Of a stretch of DNA of 64,000 nucleotides, positions 46,719 through 63,416 are shown one piece after another. Numbering within the stretch: the first letter of the stretch is position 1; the number at the start of each line of letters is the position of its first letter. Location of the stretch: assembly GCA_013399855.1 (NCBI GenBank), contig VXAY01000710.1:1087337-1151336 (forward strand), read 5' to 3'. The notes below the pieces were generated by a model. That model was not told where the DNA came from. It saw only the letters and a program-made list of their open reading frames with translations, and made no database searches. The DNA comes from Oxyruncus cristatus. Taxonomy: Eukaryota; Chordata; Aves; Passeriformes; Cotingidae. The position numbers and the translations under genes are program-made.

Positions 46719-49700
46719 TTTTATAATTAAAGTATATTTGCATGACAGACTGAAAAAAGACATCTGAAAAAAAAATTTAATAGAGAATTTAATAGGAATT
46801 CCTATTCTCTAGGAATCCTCTTCTGTAAGATTATTGATGATATTTAAATGTCTTGTGTGGGGAAAATACATTTAAATTTCACAAAATTTTAGACTTTGTC
46901 CCAGGTAAGATCCTGGGTAGTGTCAATTTTTTAGTCTAGAACCTTTAATCTAGTCTATAGATCTACACACTTTTACTGGAAATTACAGATTTATAGACCC
47001 AGAACAGTTTTCCAGACCAATTCCAATCATGCACATCTGAAATTTTGCAGGTGGTGATTTAAACTGGCATTATTGTGAGTTCCACAACTGTTACTAACAA
47101 ACAGCATCTGCTCAGTGCTGTGCAACATGCTTTGTTTTCATAACAACATTAGTCAATCTTTCCTAAAGAAAAAGATTTCCAGTATGAGCATTTCATTAAA
47201 TTTTTGTAATATTTCTATTTCAAAATGGAGCAAAATCAAATTCAGATTATCAATTTCTTTTATCCCAGAGAAAATTGAAATTCATGTTCTGGAATACTCA
47301 ATTCATAACTTTATTTCCAGAATTCATTAGAGGTGCTGTACTTTCTACTATACTGTAGGGATTTGTGATGCAACAGTAGAAAAAGATAAATTCAATCATT
47401 CATAAAACATTGTAGGACAGCTGCAAATGTGTGTGAATTATTTCTGTGTTCTAAAGAAAAAGACAAACCAGCATTATGCATCATGTTACTGTGGTATTGG
47501 AAGTTGGAGGGGTTTTTTGTAGATAACAGTGAAACCCACATAATTTCTCTCATAGGTCAGAGTTGCTCAAGGGCTATTTGCACATCCCATGCAAATCTGT
47601 CCTCAATTTAATCAGATATTTACTTGACATTTTAGATGTAGATATTCTGCTTTGTAGTGTTTGCAACCTCTTTCACACTTTTCTGTAAGTCAGTGTGCAC
47701 TGTTTTCCTGTGACAAACTTAACCAAGCTATCAGTGATTTATAGGGAGGGAAAAAAAAAAAGAAAATTTGTCATAGTACCTTGTCCTGTGACTTTATTCA
47801 TCCAAAGCTGTGTCTATCCTATAAGTGGGAAACAACATGGAAAGATGTGCCTTCCATTACCCTATCCACATCTTCTTTGCAACATTCCCAGGAGTTGTGG
47901 ACCTGATGTGGGCAGGCTGGCTTACATTACCAGTAGCACCAAGCAGCTGTTTGAGTCATCCCTGGATACTTTTCCCACTAGTGCTTGCCCAGTTCTATAT
48001 CTTGCTGAGGATCAAGGGAAACTGAAAGGCTCCATTACTCACCTCTTGTGAGGCTAACCATAGAATCTCCCATTTAAAATGCCTGAATCACAGAATCTGC
48101 CATTTAAAATGCTTGTCAGCTGAACTGCAAAGGCTGCAACAGAGTGTGGATGATATCATACACTTACATTTACATGAAAATGGGTAAATATTTTATAGTT
48201 TTTTACAAACTCTTGGGTTTTTATCATTTACTAAGATGTATTGCAAATACTACATCAGGTTTTACCTGCATTTTCTGTTTTGGGTTTTTTTTTTTTCAGC
48301 ATCTCTAATATTTGTGTGTGTCTGTATCTGACAGGAACATAATAATAAAAAAAAAAAAAGCATAATTTTATTTTCTTCAATCACCCTTTGCAGAGTATTT
48401 CCATTTTGCACAGAAATTCTTCATGAAAGACTCACTCAGGTTGCATTCAAATCCATATGCAGGTCATACCTCCTGACACAGGACAGTCATCCTCCCTTTC
48501 CCCATTCTGATTTACTGTCATTTTCCTTTTTCAGCACAGAGGCATGATGAAACACATTACTCCTGGTGGAAACCTCTAAGAACAAATCCATGAAGGACTT
48601 GTCTCATCCTAGAGGCTTCTGCTCGCCTAAAAAGAGAAGAGGGATCACAGCAAATCAAAAAGCCAGAAGGACCAGGGTTACTACACTTTAGATTCAGTAA
48701 AGATTTTTGCATGATTAAAACAGATTAAAATTACACACAGAGTATTTCCAGATGAGAGTTTCAAGGTGTCATGTTGAGATGTAGCTCCCCAGTGTTTTCT
48801 TAAAACCAAACCTCTTCTATCTTGATAAATAAAAATCAGTCAATTTCCAGCCCTTGTTTCACTGTATAAGTATATCCATTCTACAGTTTTAGCAGCCAAA
48901 AACAGGCAAGAGGATTCAAATATTTGCTGATAAACACTTAAAGGCTTGATCTGTTTAAAAAAATATTTCAATCGGCAGTATGTCAAAAGAAGCATGGATA
49001 AATTATTGATCTGATTTGTTTCATTAGTGGTCTTTGATACATTTCATTATTTGATCTACCTCCTTGGAGTGTAGAATCAGCCTTGGGGACAGAAACTGCA
49101 TTATAAAGAGAAAAGGCTTGTAGGAAAGCTAGTACAACAGTGGAGACAAAAAAAATGACAGCCAATGCCACAGGGTTTTAATAAGTATTTGTGAAGCATA
49201 TTTTGTTTAATTACACTAACTAGTTATCAAAGTCCAATGTCATGCTACCTGTAATGTCAGAGCAAACTGTTACTTGGGCTTGAAGGCACTATGCACAGCA
49301 AAAATAAGTGTGTGAAATCCAAATATGACTGCCACAAAGGTAAACAAGGCATGAGAGTAAACATGAGCTCAAAGATAAATCAATTAATCCAAAGAACACC
49401 AACTAGACAGGTGGATGAGTCATACACACGTGTGGGCAGAGCTCCTGTTGAATGGAAAATACACTTAATGCAGAATGTTTCACTCTGAAAGACAGTAAGG
49501 CCAACAAAATAAACTAAATTGGGTGGCAAACCTCCTACCTGCACCGTGATCATAGAAACATCCTCAAACAGAGAGCAGGGTCTGAGTTTCTGCTTTTATA
49601 ATGTCTCTCTTCCGGTAATTAACTCTTCTCAATAATGTGGTTTTCTTCAGCTTTGGAGAAGTTTGGTGTGGGGAAAAAAGTATAATGTAAAACAAGACAT

Positions 49701-50251
49701 TGGTTTTGGCATCATAAATAAGAACTATGCATTCTTTTCACTGGGAGAATTGGTCAGAGAAATGTATCAAGTGAATATATCAAAAGAATTGAAAAAATAC
49801 ATTTAATTGTTCTTTTCATTGGCAGTTGGGAAAAAAAAAAATCTTTCCAGAACTAGGAAATACTGACATACTTGCATCACAGGGCAATAATGATTATCCT
49901 GCAGAGGTGGTATAATCTATCACAGTTGCCTCTGGAACAGATCTAGCACACTACTACAATGGCTATGACTATCTTGTTAAAATATTTTTATTTCTAATTA
50001 ATTGAATGTGTAAATAAGGAAACCAAATCACAATACAGAAACCTTGACAGAAAAGTTAAAGTAGTCCATGACCCTAACTCTAAGTGGTCTTCTGTGACTG
50101 TTTATTATTTCATTCTTACTTAAGAGAACACAAAAATATTTTTTTTAATTTGATATTTATTATGAAAATAATTTTCTCAGAAGTCAGGAAGTATATTCAG
50201 AGGTATACATCTGTTTTTAGCACATAAATCTCCAGCCTTTTGTTGGGAATA
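46719..50251. other. GJD2-ACTC1 intergenic DNA, middle part
   Basis: AT-rich, with a 16-bp palindrome at 46791-46806 and a diverged direct repeat at 48062-48115. No gene or RNA gene recognised. Confidence 0.7.
48062..48115 (+). repeat. Diverged direct repeat, 30-bp period
   Basis: Two 24-base units (48062-48085 and 48092-48115) differ at two positions and share CCATTTAAAATGC. Confidence 0.85.
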
Positions 50252-51010
50252 TGTATCAGGTTTACATGGAGCATACGTACTAGGTTTGCATGGCAAGGCT
50301 TTGGTAGTGGGGAGCTATAGGAGCGGTTTCTGTGAGAAGCTGCCAGAAGCTCTGCCCATGTCCTTCAGAACCAATGCCAGGCAGCTCCAGGACAGACCCA
50401 CCACAGGTCAAGGCTGAGCCCATCAGTGATGGTGGTAACACTTCTGGGATAATGTAGTTAAGAAAGGGAAAATAGCATGTTAAACAGCAGCAGGAAGGGG
50501 AAATGACAGTATGGAAGCAACAACTCTGCAGACACCAAGGTCACTGAAGAAGGAGGGGAAAGAGGTACTCCAAGTGCCAGAGCAGAGATTCCCCCACAGC
50601 TCACGGTGTAGACAGGAAGGCAGTTCCCCTGCACCTCATGGGAGGGACCCCATGTTGGAGCAGGAGAAGAGTGTGGGAGTCTTTCCCCTGAAGAGGAAGG
50701 AGTGGCAGAAACAAGATGACTGCAGACCTCATTCCCCATCCCCCATTACCCTGTACATCTGGAGGAAGCTGTTTTTAAGATTTTGTTTTATTACCAGTCA
50801 TTAACTGACTCTAACTCAATTGGTAATATTTTATTTTTCCCCCCAGGAAAAAAAGTTGAGCCTGTTTTGCCAATGGCAGTAATGTTCTCTCCCAGACCTT
50901 ATTCAAACCATGAGCCTTTCGTCATATTTTCTCTCCCCTGTCCAGTTGTGAGGGGAGTGATAGAGCAGCTTCAGTGGGCACCTGTCATCCATCTAGGGTC
51001 AAACCACCAG
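50252..51010 (+). repeat. ERVL-type LTR (probably solo)
   Basis: About 760 bp starting near TGTATCAGGTTTACATGG. It contains motifs I recognise from avian ERVL-type LTRs: ggagcaggagaagagtgtgg, tttccccccagg, and a 3' section with gaggggagtgatagagcagc ending near aaaccaccag. No internal retroviral coding sequence flanks it, so it is probably solo. Ends are approximate: a partial repeat of the opening (about 50252-50270 and 50277-50295) blurs the 5' edge, and no clean five-base duplication is visible. A 97-codon frame at 50511-50804 is inside this LTR and is not a gene. Confidence 0.7.
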
Positions 51011-52564
51011 AAATTAAAAAGTTGCACAGACCAGCATTTAACTCTCTGTGCCTGCAGCAGGTTGCACTAGAATCTAGACTGAGACACACAGTTTTTAAAA
51101 AATCCACACAAAATACCCTTTCACAAAGACAAACTCAAAGGGTATCTCCACTTGACACTTTTTAGCTGCTATATTCAGTGGTTAATTAGAAGCATGCACT
51201 GGAGACTTACACCATGGAAAGAAAAAAAATTTGTATGCAAAATAGCCCTACCCTCAACTCCTTCAGACAGCCCCACAAGTATCACTGGCTTCAAAACAAG
51301 AACAATGTTGAGATTTACCTGACCTGAGAATTTGGCCCTTTTTTTTGTTTTTTTTTTTTTTTTAATGGACCTAAGAATATAGTGCAGCTTTTTTGTTCTG
51401 CATTTAAGTTATATCTCAAGTTCTAGCCTTCCAAAATAATACTCACTGAAGCAAAATACATTCTGCTCTTTAAGAGATTTTTAAGAGGTCAACTCATCTA
51501 TGCCTTATGTGAATTTGAAGTTATTACAGAAATTACTGAAGTTGGATACAGTGCCCTCTTTCCCTAGCCTACTTCCCTCCATTGCTTTCACCAGACTAAC
51601 TGTATTTGTGGAAAGAGCAGAGAATTTGGGAGAGAATGGCGAATGAATGTGAAGAGTTCATGTTATGCACTGCCAGCAGGGCTGGCTTGTGACACACAGG
51701 TTTTGTCGATAGCCTGGGAATTTCATTATATACTCTTCAGTGCCATCTGCTGTAACCAGATGCACTTAAAACCTTAAAAGATAATCAAATAGTCAGTCTA
51801 AATAGCTTCATGGCAGGGAAATTATCTAGCTCTAGGCTTAGGTCTGTCCTACAAGGGTAGAATCCTGTTAAGGAATCAGGGTCACATCATTGCCAAAGAT
51901 GAAGAACTTGGTCATAACTACGGACAAATTCTTTCCACTCTTTACCTCACTTTCTTAAGCCATAGCGAATTACCCTTTACACAGTTTATACCTGTGAGAA
52001 CTGTTGCTTTAGCACCACAGCACCTCCTCCAGTCAAAGAGGGACAGAACTGCACCTGTGGGTATAACTAGAGAGCAGATGTCCAGTTCCCTGGTGAACCT
52101 GGGAAAGAGAAGTCAAGAAACAAATTTTCCAAGGTACAAATGGGATTTGGGTGCCTAGCCTCCAAAACCCCAAACCTGTAAGACAATGGCAAACCCTTTT
52201 TCTCCTCTGCCAACAACCATTAAATTTACCTATTAGGTGAAGAAAATATAGTTCCGTTATGCACTCTGTTATCTTAATATCTTTCCTGCAGTTATTACAA
52301 AGAAAAAAATGATGATTTTTCTGTGTTTCTTAGAGCAAGTGTACGATGGGATTGGTTGTATCCATTCTGTCCTTCAGGATTTAGACAGAGCTCTGGAGCT
52401 CAGAGTCCTAGAGAAAAACTTTCTGCTGAAAAGCCATTTTTTCCAACAAGAATTCCACAGTGGGTTGTTTGTCACAAGTTACATGACATATTTTTCAATA
52501 GAACATTTTGCAAACTTTATGTACTGACAGACTACATTTTCTCTATGTGAATGATATGACGTAG
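51011..52564. other. GJD2-ACTC1 intergenic DNA between LTR and CR1
   Basis: Contains a T tract at about 51341-51363. Nothing else recognised. Confidence 0.7.
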
Positions 52565-52665
52565 AGTCACAGAATCGTAAAGCTTGGGAAAGACCTCCAA
52601 GATCATCAAGTCCGACCTTTGTCTGAATACTACCATGCCCACTAAACCATAACACAAAGTGCTAC
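52565..52665 (-). mobile_element. CR1 LINE, short 3'-end fragment
   Basis: The sequence gagtcacagaatcgtaaagc followed by gaaagacctccaagatcatc and tccgacc is the reverse complement of the CR1 3' UTR. Only about 100 bp remains. It sits in the GJD2-ACTC1 intergenic interval. Confidence 0.85.
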
Positions 52666-55600
52666 TCCATGGTCTGGTTTTTATTAGCTTTAGTAGACTT
52701 AAAACTTTGATAGAGATTCCACTGTTCTGGAGGCTACACTGGAAATTTTCCTATACAAAACACCTTTTGGTCTAAATAGTCAAAATAAAGGAAAAGAAAA
52801 GCATAGTAAACAGTTTTTACTTTTTCATACTGAGAAATTCCATCCAGTAGCACCTGCAATGAATTTCCAGAATGTAGAGCGCTGTAGGTTTAGCAAAGCA
52901 CCACCAGCAGTTTGTTGGTTTTTGCATAGCAGTATTTATCTGGTATTTATCTGTTCTGTGGTATTTGTGGCATTCTCTATACTTAGATTGGCAAATGCCA
53001 CAAATTCTGTGATAAATTTAAACACTGTGAGTGATAAATGTCAAGCTTTTAATAGCACCCACTGTCCCTCTGTCACCACATGACCCTATTTGGAGATTGC
53101 ACAATCACTATCTCTGTTCCATTACTTATACAAGAAATAGTCTTTAGAGCATTTTCAATGGAAATATATTTGATTTGTATAATATATAGAGACAGAATTT
53201 GCAATGGAACCCTTTGTATGTCTCTTGCAGAAAGAAGAGCCTGCAGGATACTATTCCTGATGTTTTAATATGCTTTTTATTTACAAAAATAAGGTCAGAA
53301 GGTAGTTTCCCATTTCTGTTAGGTGCCAGTACAATGGGCGGAATTCCTGACCTCAGCTGAAAAAAAAGAGCAGAAAAAAATTTGGTGACAACAGCTGACA
53401 TTATGTTTGATCAGAAGGAAAAATCTACAAAACTATGCTGCAGTGGGCACTTCCTATACTTTCAACAGTATGTGTTGTATTCAGACTATGTCTGAAAATC
53501 ATACCTGTATGGCACTTCTTGACTGTAGGTTATAAGAAGGCATGAGTATTTCACACTATCAGTAAAATTGCTTAAGTTCTGATCTCAAAATTCTGAGGTT
53601 TTCATCTGATCACAAAACTAAATCAGGAATTAACTTCTGTCTTAGGAACAGGGCTACAAAATATCCACAGTTTTGTCTTAGTCAAATATATCTGTGATGT
53701 TTCTGACCCGAAATACTTGCCCTTCCAACTTCAACTATGCTAATTCTCTAGCGGGGGAGGACTCATTTTGTATGTGGTACAGACATGGTTTCTGAAACTT
53801 CTTACCAAGTCAGGGATGCTCTTCCATTGCAAAGTTAAAGAGAAGGCTTAGGGAAAATATTCCTATGCATATATATGCACACATATGTACACATATGTAT
53901 AAATGTATATATTTCTGTGCATATGTGTTATTACAGCAAACACTTTGGAGAATCCAGAAACAAATGCAAAAGAAAATATCACCAGCAATAGCATAATAAC
54001 TCATTTTCCTATGTTCAGTGAAGATATCAGTTCCGTGTAAGTCTCTTTCAAAGTCTATTTGACTTAGCTGCCAAAATATATGGGCAAAAGATCAAAAGCC
54101 ACTGCATTACTGCGGTTTGTCTGGTTGCCATACAGAACTGAGCTGCACAAGAGAACTTGAATTCAATTAAAAATAAATCCTAAATGATTTTCACACCAGT
54201 ACAACTAGTAAGGCCTGAGATCATTTTTATAAACAAGTGCATCACATATTAAAGGTTCTGTTTTTTGCAATATCTTACACTACAAGTTAAAAGTGTATCT
54301 GAGCATTTTGTAGTATCTCGTGATGGATTGTGACATTTAGTAAATACATATATATTCAGTAATACCTATATATTCATCCCCGCAAATACATATGGCTTTT
54401 CAAATATGGATCAAAGAAATCATTAAATTTTTGTAAGAATAAAACCACAGATTGTATTTTGGAGAACTCACATTTGTACATATACAAAGAGGCTGTTTGC
54501 TCTTAGTCCAGTGCTTTAAATATGCTCTTAGTCCAGTATCATAGTGAACTTGAATTCACAACCAATGTTGAATTAGTAACTCAAGTGGTTAATAATATTA
54601 ATTTCAATAATCAGTTACTCAAATTGTCAAGCTGAAATGCTAGATAATGAAGTCAGAAGTTTAAAACCAGAAAGGTGTTTCCTGTTATAGAAGACTGAGG
54701 AAGAGATGATTCCTTTTAATCTTTTACCCAAAATAAAGTTACAGACACAGAATGACCTTGATTTAACTGATGGAAAACCATATTTTCCTGTAGGTGGTGT
54801 TTCTTGAGAAGGAAGGAACACTCATTTTATGTTTTAAATTCAAAACATAATTCACGTTAAAGAAGTAAAGAGTAAAATGTTTGACTTGTTCAGAGATTTG
54901 TCTTTAAAATCTACTGAGATTTCTATTTCTGCAAGAATTCTTCTCCCCTCTAGCTTATCAGAAAATTAGAGCATTGTAAACACACACAAAAACACAGACA
55001 CACACACAGACCCAAAGTAGATGATTTTCTTGCTTAAGGTTAATGTTTCTTATTCTCTTTGGATTTTTCTTTCGGTTTGTTTTTTTAAATATAAAATAGA
55101 GACAGGTTTTGAACATAGAAGTCTGTGTCTAGAAAATAATTTACAGATACAAATAAAAAAATAAATAAGAATTAGTGTGAAATTCAGTGTCAAAACTCAT
55201 CTGTTACATAAACCTAAGGATATGGCTTGTATTTGCTAAATTTTTCTTCCTTCCTTGAGTTACTGTAAAATCCCTGTTCTTCTGGATGCTGTGGGAGATC
55301 TCCCCACACCTACTGACCCAGCGATATGTGCCTCCCAGACAGCAATTAACTACATTTTCCACCTGTTTCCTTCCTCATGTCAGCTGAGGCAGCCACAAGC
55401 AGCTACAGATAGGTGGGGGATGAATGCAGGGCAAGAGTTGCTGTGCTGCCGCATTTCCACTCTCCCATTTTCACTCACTCTCTAGAAGAACAGGAGTTGC
55501 AAGCCCTCTCTAACATCTGGAAGCTCCTCAATTTCCCTTTGAGCATTGCCTTTTTGCAAAAGCATGCCCAAAAGCCACGGTGTAGCTCCGAAGCCATTTG

Positions 55601-58600
55601 GGACTCTTTGCAAACAAGGCTCACGTAGTCCTCATTATCACTGACAATGATAATGTCAATTATAATGTTAATCACCCTTTCTGGTGATGTAAATCAGAGA
55701 GTCTTAGAACTAATCTTTAAGCTCTTCCTTACTGCCTTGCTACCTTCATCTTGTTTGCTACCTTCCCAGACTTATTGTTTACATGCTATGTAAATCTATG
55801 TCAATAAAGCTTTATGCTATTTCTCATCCACTTTTTTCTCTGTATGTAGGTATATCTCCTGTTAAAAAAATGTTTATAAAATACACTTAATCTCATCTGT
55901 AAGACCATACTACCTTATATTTGGTAGACAACATATATTGTGTTTTGTGAATTCTTTCTTTATGATGAAACATAAAATTACTACCAGGTATATTAAGTTG
56001 TTCTATATTAATTTCATCAACATTATTCACACAGGACAGCTTAATCATAAATAAATCCATTCTTTAATTATGTAGCAGCAATTAACATTTCTGCATGGTG
56101 ACTTTTTAAGTTTCAGCAATCATAGCCATCCTCAGGAGAAAAAGTAAAGGTAATTGGTAGTGTATTAACTGCCTGAATTGCTTCTTTTTGAAGTGTAATG
56201 ACTGAGATTTACTAATCATGCAATTTTATAATTTATTTTTCTTTTTCTTGTGTCTTGATAATGGCAGAGACTTCTGTCACAGGATGCTTCAGGGTTCAGC
56301 TGTTACCGGAACCAAGCATCAAACTCTGCCTGAGCCTTATATACAATTTATCCAACCAGCAGGTTTTATCTATTTGTTTCCTATTGTAGTGTTAGTATTG
56401 TAGATTATCCTGTCATATACATTAGGGTCAACTAATGTTATAAATATAAACCCCTCTTATTCTACATTTAAAAAATTATCCCTCTACAGAATTCAATTAT
56501 TCAAGCTAAAAACTTTTATATTAATGCTTTGCCTCAGGGTGACTTTCTTAAAGCTTTAACTAAAACAGCCTTTTTAGAGACAATTAGTGCAAAGTAGACA
56601 ACTCTATCAAACTTATGACCCTCCTACCAATTTTTTTTTAAGGAAAAAGCATTAACAAGTGAATTCTGAAACATCTCCCTATTTTCCTTTAAAAAAAAAA
56701 TCCATCTTTTTAAGCAGAATCACAATATTTTCAGATACTTAGCACATAGTTCATATAGATACTATAACCATTGCGTTTTGATCATAATTCTTAATACTCC
56801 TCAAGTGCCAACATGATTCTCCATCTACAAAGAAAGTTCTCTGTAATATCTGAGGGTCAGGCAACAGTGGTAATACCTCAATGCCCTTCAGTCAAAAGCA
56901 GGAGTACTGGGCAGTGTTGTTCTAGCTGCAACAAGATTTTGTCTCAGCTCTTACTGATGTATGTCACTATTTCTTAATACTATTTAGCCCTTCTTATTCA
57001 ATAAAGCTTCTTTATGTAGCTTAAAAATCACGTCAGACTGACTTCCACAGAGTTTCTTCCACTCCATTGTATGTACAGGGCAATAAGGAGCCGCAAAGTC
57101 AAATAACAGGACACCCTTCAGTGTGTCAGGCTTTTAAAAATGTGTGTGTTGAATCTATAATCTGGCTAAACATTAAGTTTCCTTCTTCCACTGAAAGAGA
57201 ATCTCATCAAAAGCAGTGAACGTTAGCTGTGATCCTTTCGTCTTCAAATTTCCATCAATGTCTTCATTACCTGAGGTGTTTCAGAGGTGAAGATTGATGA
57301 CCACAACTGGGTTTGGGTACAGATGTTTTTTAATATACCTCTCTCAAGGAAATATCAGAAATAGTTGTACTGGTTATCAAACAGGAGTTCTGCAGTTATT
57401 TTCTGCATCCCATTCCACCATCTTCATTTGCCATATAAAATGTATAACACATTAAGGCTTGTTGTAAAATGTAAACAGAGGGTAAAGTTTAACAGTGGCA
57501 TCTCTTATCAGTGTTTTGAATCCTAGTTTAAGTGACTTAATGCTCAAATTACTCTCAATCAAATTAGATCTAGTTTTGCTTCCATAAATTGTTATTATAA
57601 CTCCCATCCCATTGCATTACTAGTTTTCACTGCACTGAGTAGGAATATGTAATTTTCAATGGTAAACTGCAGACTACTGCATTAGAAATTAATACATCTG
57701 GAAAAATGCAGTAAGAAGAGAAAAATGGTAAGCATTGCTACTTTTTTGTCCTGTCCTACCTATGTGCAAGCACATCACTATTTTGCACAATCCTTGCTGC
57801 TCATATCCATTTTCATAAACTGTGAATTACAAACCCCAAGATGTCTACGGAAGAAATTTTGTCCATCAGTTCTACAATCAGTGGCTTCCTTCAATTCTGT
57901 CCTCATGCCCACATGCTTAATAATGAATCCCTGATCAGAGCTGTGAATGTTCTGCCAGCTGTTGCCTGCCATTCTTGACCTATCAGTCAGAGCCAGTCAA
58001 GTCAGGCATTCACTGGGCCTGACTTAGCATGCCCTTTGCATACTTGCTTAACATTTTAAGCTCCAATTAGTTGCAATTTATGTCCAGTATCACCCTATTA
58101 ATTCACACTAATATATGAGATAACCTTTCTGCCCAGACAAATCTTTCAAATTAGCATGCGAGACAAGCAAAAAAAGTGCAATGGTTCTGAAAAACAATAT
58201 GCAAAAGTCATTGGCAAACATCATTAAGTTTGACCAATTAAATTTGTATTATCCAAAAATCTGGAAGAGTTCCCACGTTTTCAAGATGTACAAAATTTCT
58301 CCGTAGTGTGATCTTCTGAGTAATTCCCTTCCATGGGAACATTCTTGAGAACAGTGTAGGCTGTTGACCTGCCATAACAGATTCACAAGTTAATGAATTT
58401 GTATTTTATTGTGAAGTGGCCTATTTGCAGCAACAATTCGGTAATACTGGGTCCAGTGTGACAATGAGTATTTCATATTTATGTTTAAATTTTTATACCA
58501 TTATATTTTTTTTATGTTTGTCTAAAATATTTAAATGTATGTTTAGACAGAAAAATGTTTGTTTTATTTATATTTGACAACTCCATCCAACTTCTCTGCC

Positions 58601-59884
58601 TAAAAAAAAAAAATCAGAAATATTTGAGTGTTTCAGTTGCAAGTGGATGGTAGGCAATTACAGTGGCACTGCACCCCAGTAAACTGTCTTCTAGCAATAA
58701 GTAAATTGGAGACAAATGCTAAATTCATCTTCCCATGTTAAAAGAGAAAAATCATTTCTACTTAACCACAGACCACATCTAATGTTGATTTTTAATACCT
58801 TTCAAGGAAATATGAAGTAAGAGAAAGTTTCCCTGCAAATGTATAAACTGCCTATTTTTTCTAAATTAGCATTGGAGTATAAAATCTTATTTTTTTCAAA
58901 CAGCTTCAATGACACTTGCCTAACTAACTATGTACACAGTTTGATAAATGTTTTAATTGGTTTCCTAAATCAAACTTAGGCAAACTCCAGTCTGTACATA
59001 ATTCCAACTATGACATGGACTAGTTCCACAACTTTTATGAAAATGTCCTAGATCATTCTGTACCTCACATTTCAGTTACTACTTTTTAGAAAAATCAAAG
59101 AGCCCAGTCATAAAGAGTCACCATGAGGAACACAAAAGCCATAGAAAGTATGCTGTTTATGATTTTAGTATCTGGGTCAAATAGCAGGAAAGGATAGCAA
59201 AGATTAAGGATTAAAAATTTACTAAGACATATGAATGATGACGTGAAAATAATTGTGATTATAATAATTGTATGTTTATGCAGCAAAAGTTTGATTCTTG
59301 CGCATTAGTAAAATAAAGACTTCTTTATCTCCGGCTTTGAAGAGATGGGGGAAGATGAGTAAGCTGTCAGTTTTAATTAATGTTTTGTCATAAATATTGA
59401 TAGCCCACAGACAACAATTGTATGTCTCTTTAGGATTGAGCTAAATATTCATAAATCACATCCTAAATGTATTAACATAATTCTTTTACAGAAGCTTTGG
59501 CTTTTAATAAATTAATATTAAAATGTCTGGGTTACAATAAATGCAATAGAAGAATCTTTCCAAACTGACTGAGTGATTATGAGAGATTTCTTTTCACTTG
59601 TTCCACTTTCTGGGTCTACCCTTAAGGTTAGGGTTTTTTTAAGCCTTGATATATAATTCTCCTTTTGTTTCAAGTTTCAAAATTAAACTGATAAAATATG
59701 AATTCTTATTAATAGAAAACCATGACCTAACATGCCTACATCAGTTAGGATGTAGTAAAAGCTTATGGATGTAGTAAAAGCATTCATAGGTCTGATGGGA
59801 GTTTCCAAATCCCAGGTGTTTAGCCTCTTTTTTTTGACCAAAAAATAATTAAAATAAAACAGAAGACAATAATTTGTAGGTTGC
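52666..59884. other. GJD2-ACTC1 intergenic DNA downstream of ACTC1
   Basis: AT-rich and without a recognised gene. Contains the CA-rich array at 54978, an alternating purine-pyrimidine stretch near 53866-53930, and a small direct repeat (GGATGTAGTAAAAGC at 59748 and 59767). Muscle enhancers for ACTC1 could lie here, but none can be assigned from sequence alone. Confidence 0.7.
54978..55012 (+). repeat. (CA)n-rich imperfect microsatellite
   Basis: CA dinucleotide runs interrupted by AAAA and GA. Confidence 0.8.
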
Positions 59885-60057
59885 AAGTCCCAGATCTCGT
59901 TTATTTATAAAGCAATAAATATTAGAAGCACAAATAAATTGCACGGGTGTGTAAACAAACTGTACAATGACTGAAGAGTTCGGGAAGGTTTGCCAGAAGA
60001 CTCCAAGAAGCACATTGTCGTCATCCTGAGTGGGAAGTAAATTGAGGGGAAAAGTGC
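59885..60057 (-). other. ACTC1: ACTC1 3' UTR and polyadenylation signal
   Basis: A short 3' UTR of about 170 nt follows the stop. AATAAA on the minus strand at 59905-59900 lies within TTATAAATAAACGAG and is the first good signal. Cleavage is expected roughly 10-25 nt further on, near 59880. Short 3' UTRs are normal for striated-muscle actin genes. The exact end is inferred. Confidence 0.75.

Positions 60058-63416
<3,359 letters not shown>

Noticed and set aside
50511..50804. 97-codon open frame on the plus strand
   Set aside because: Lies inside the ERVL-type LTR at 50252-51010.
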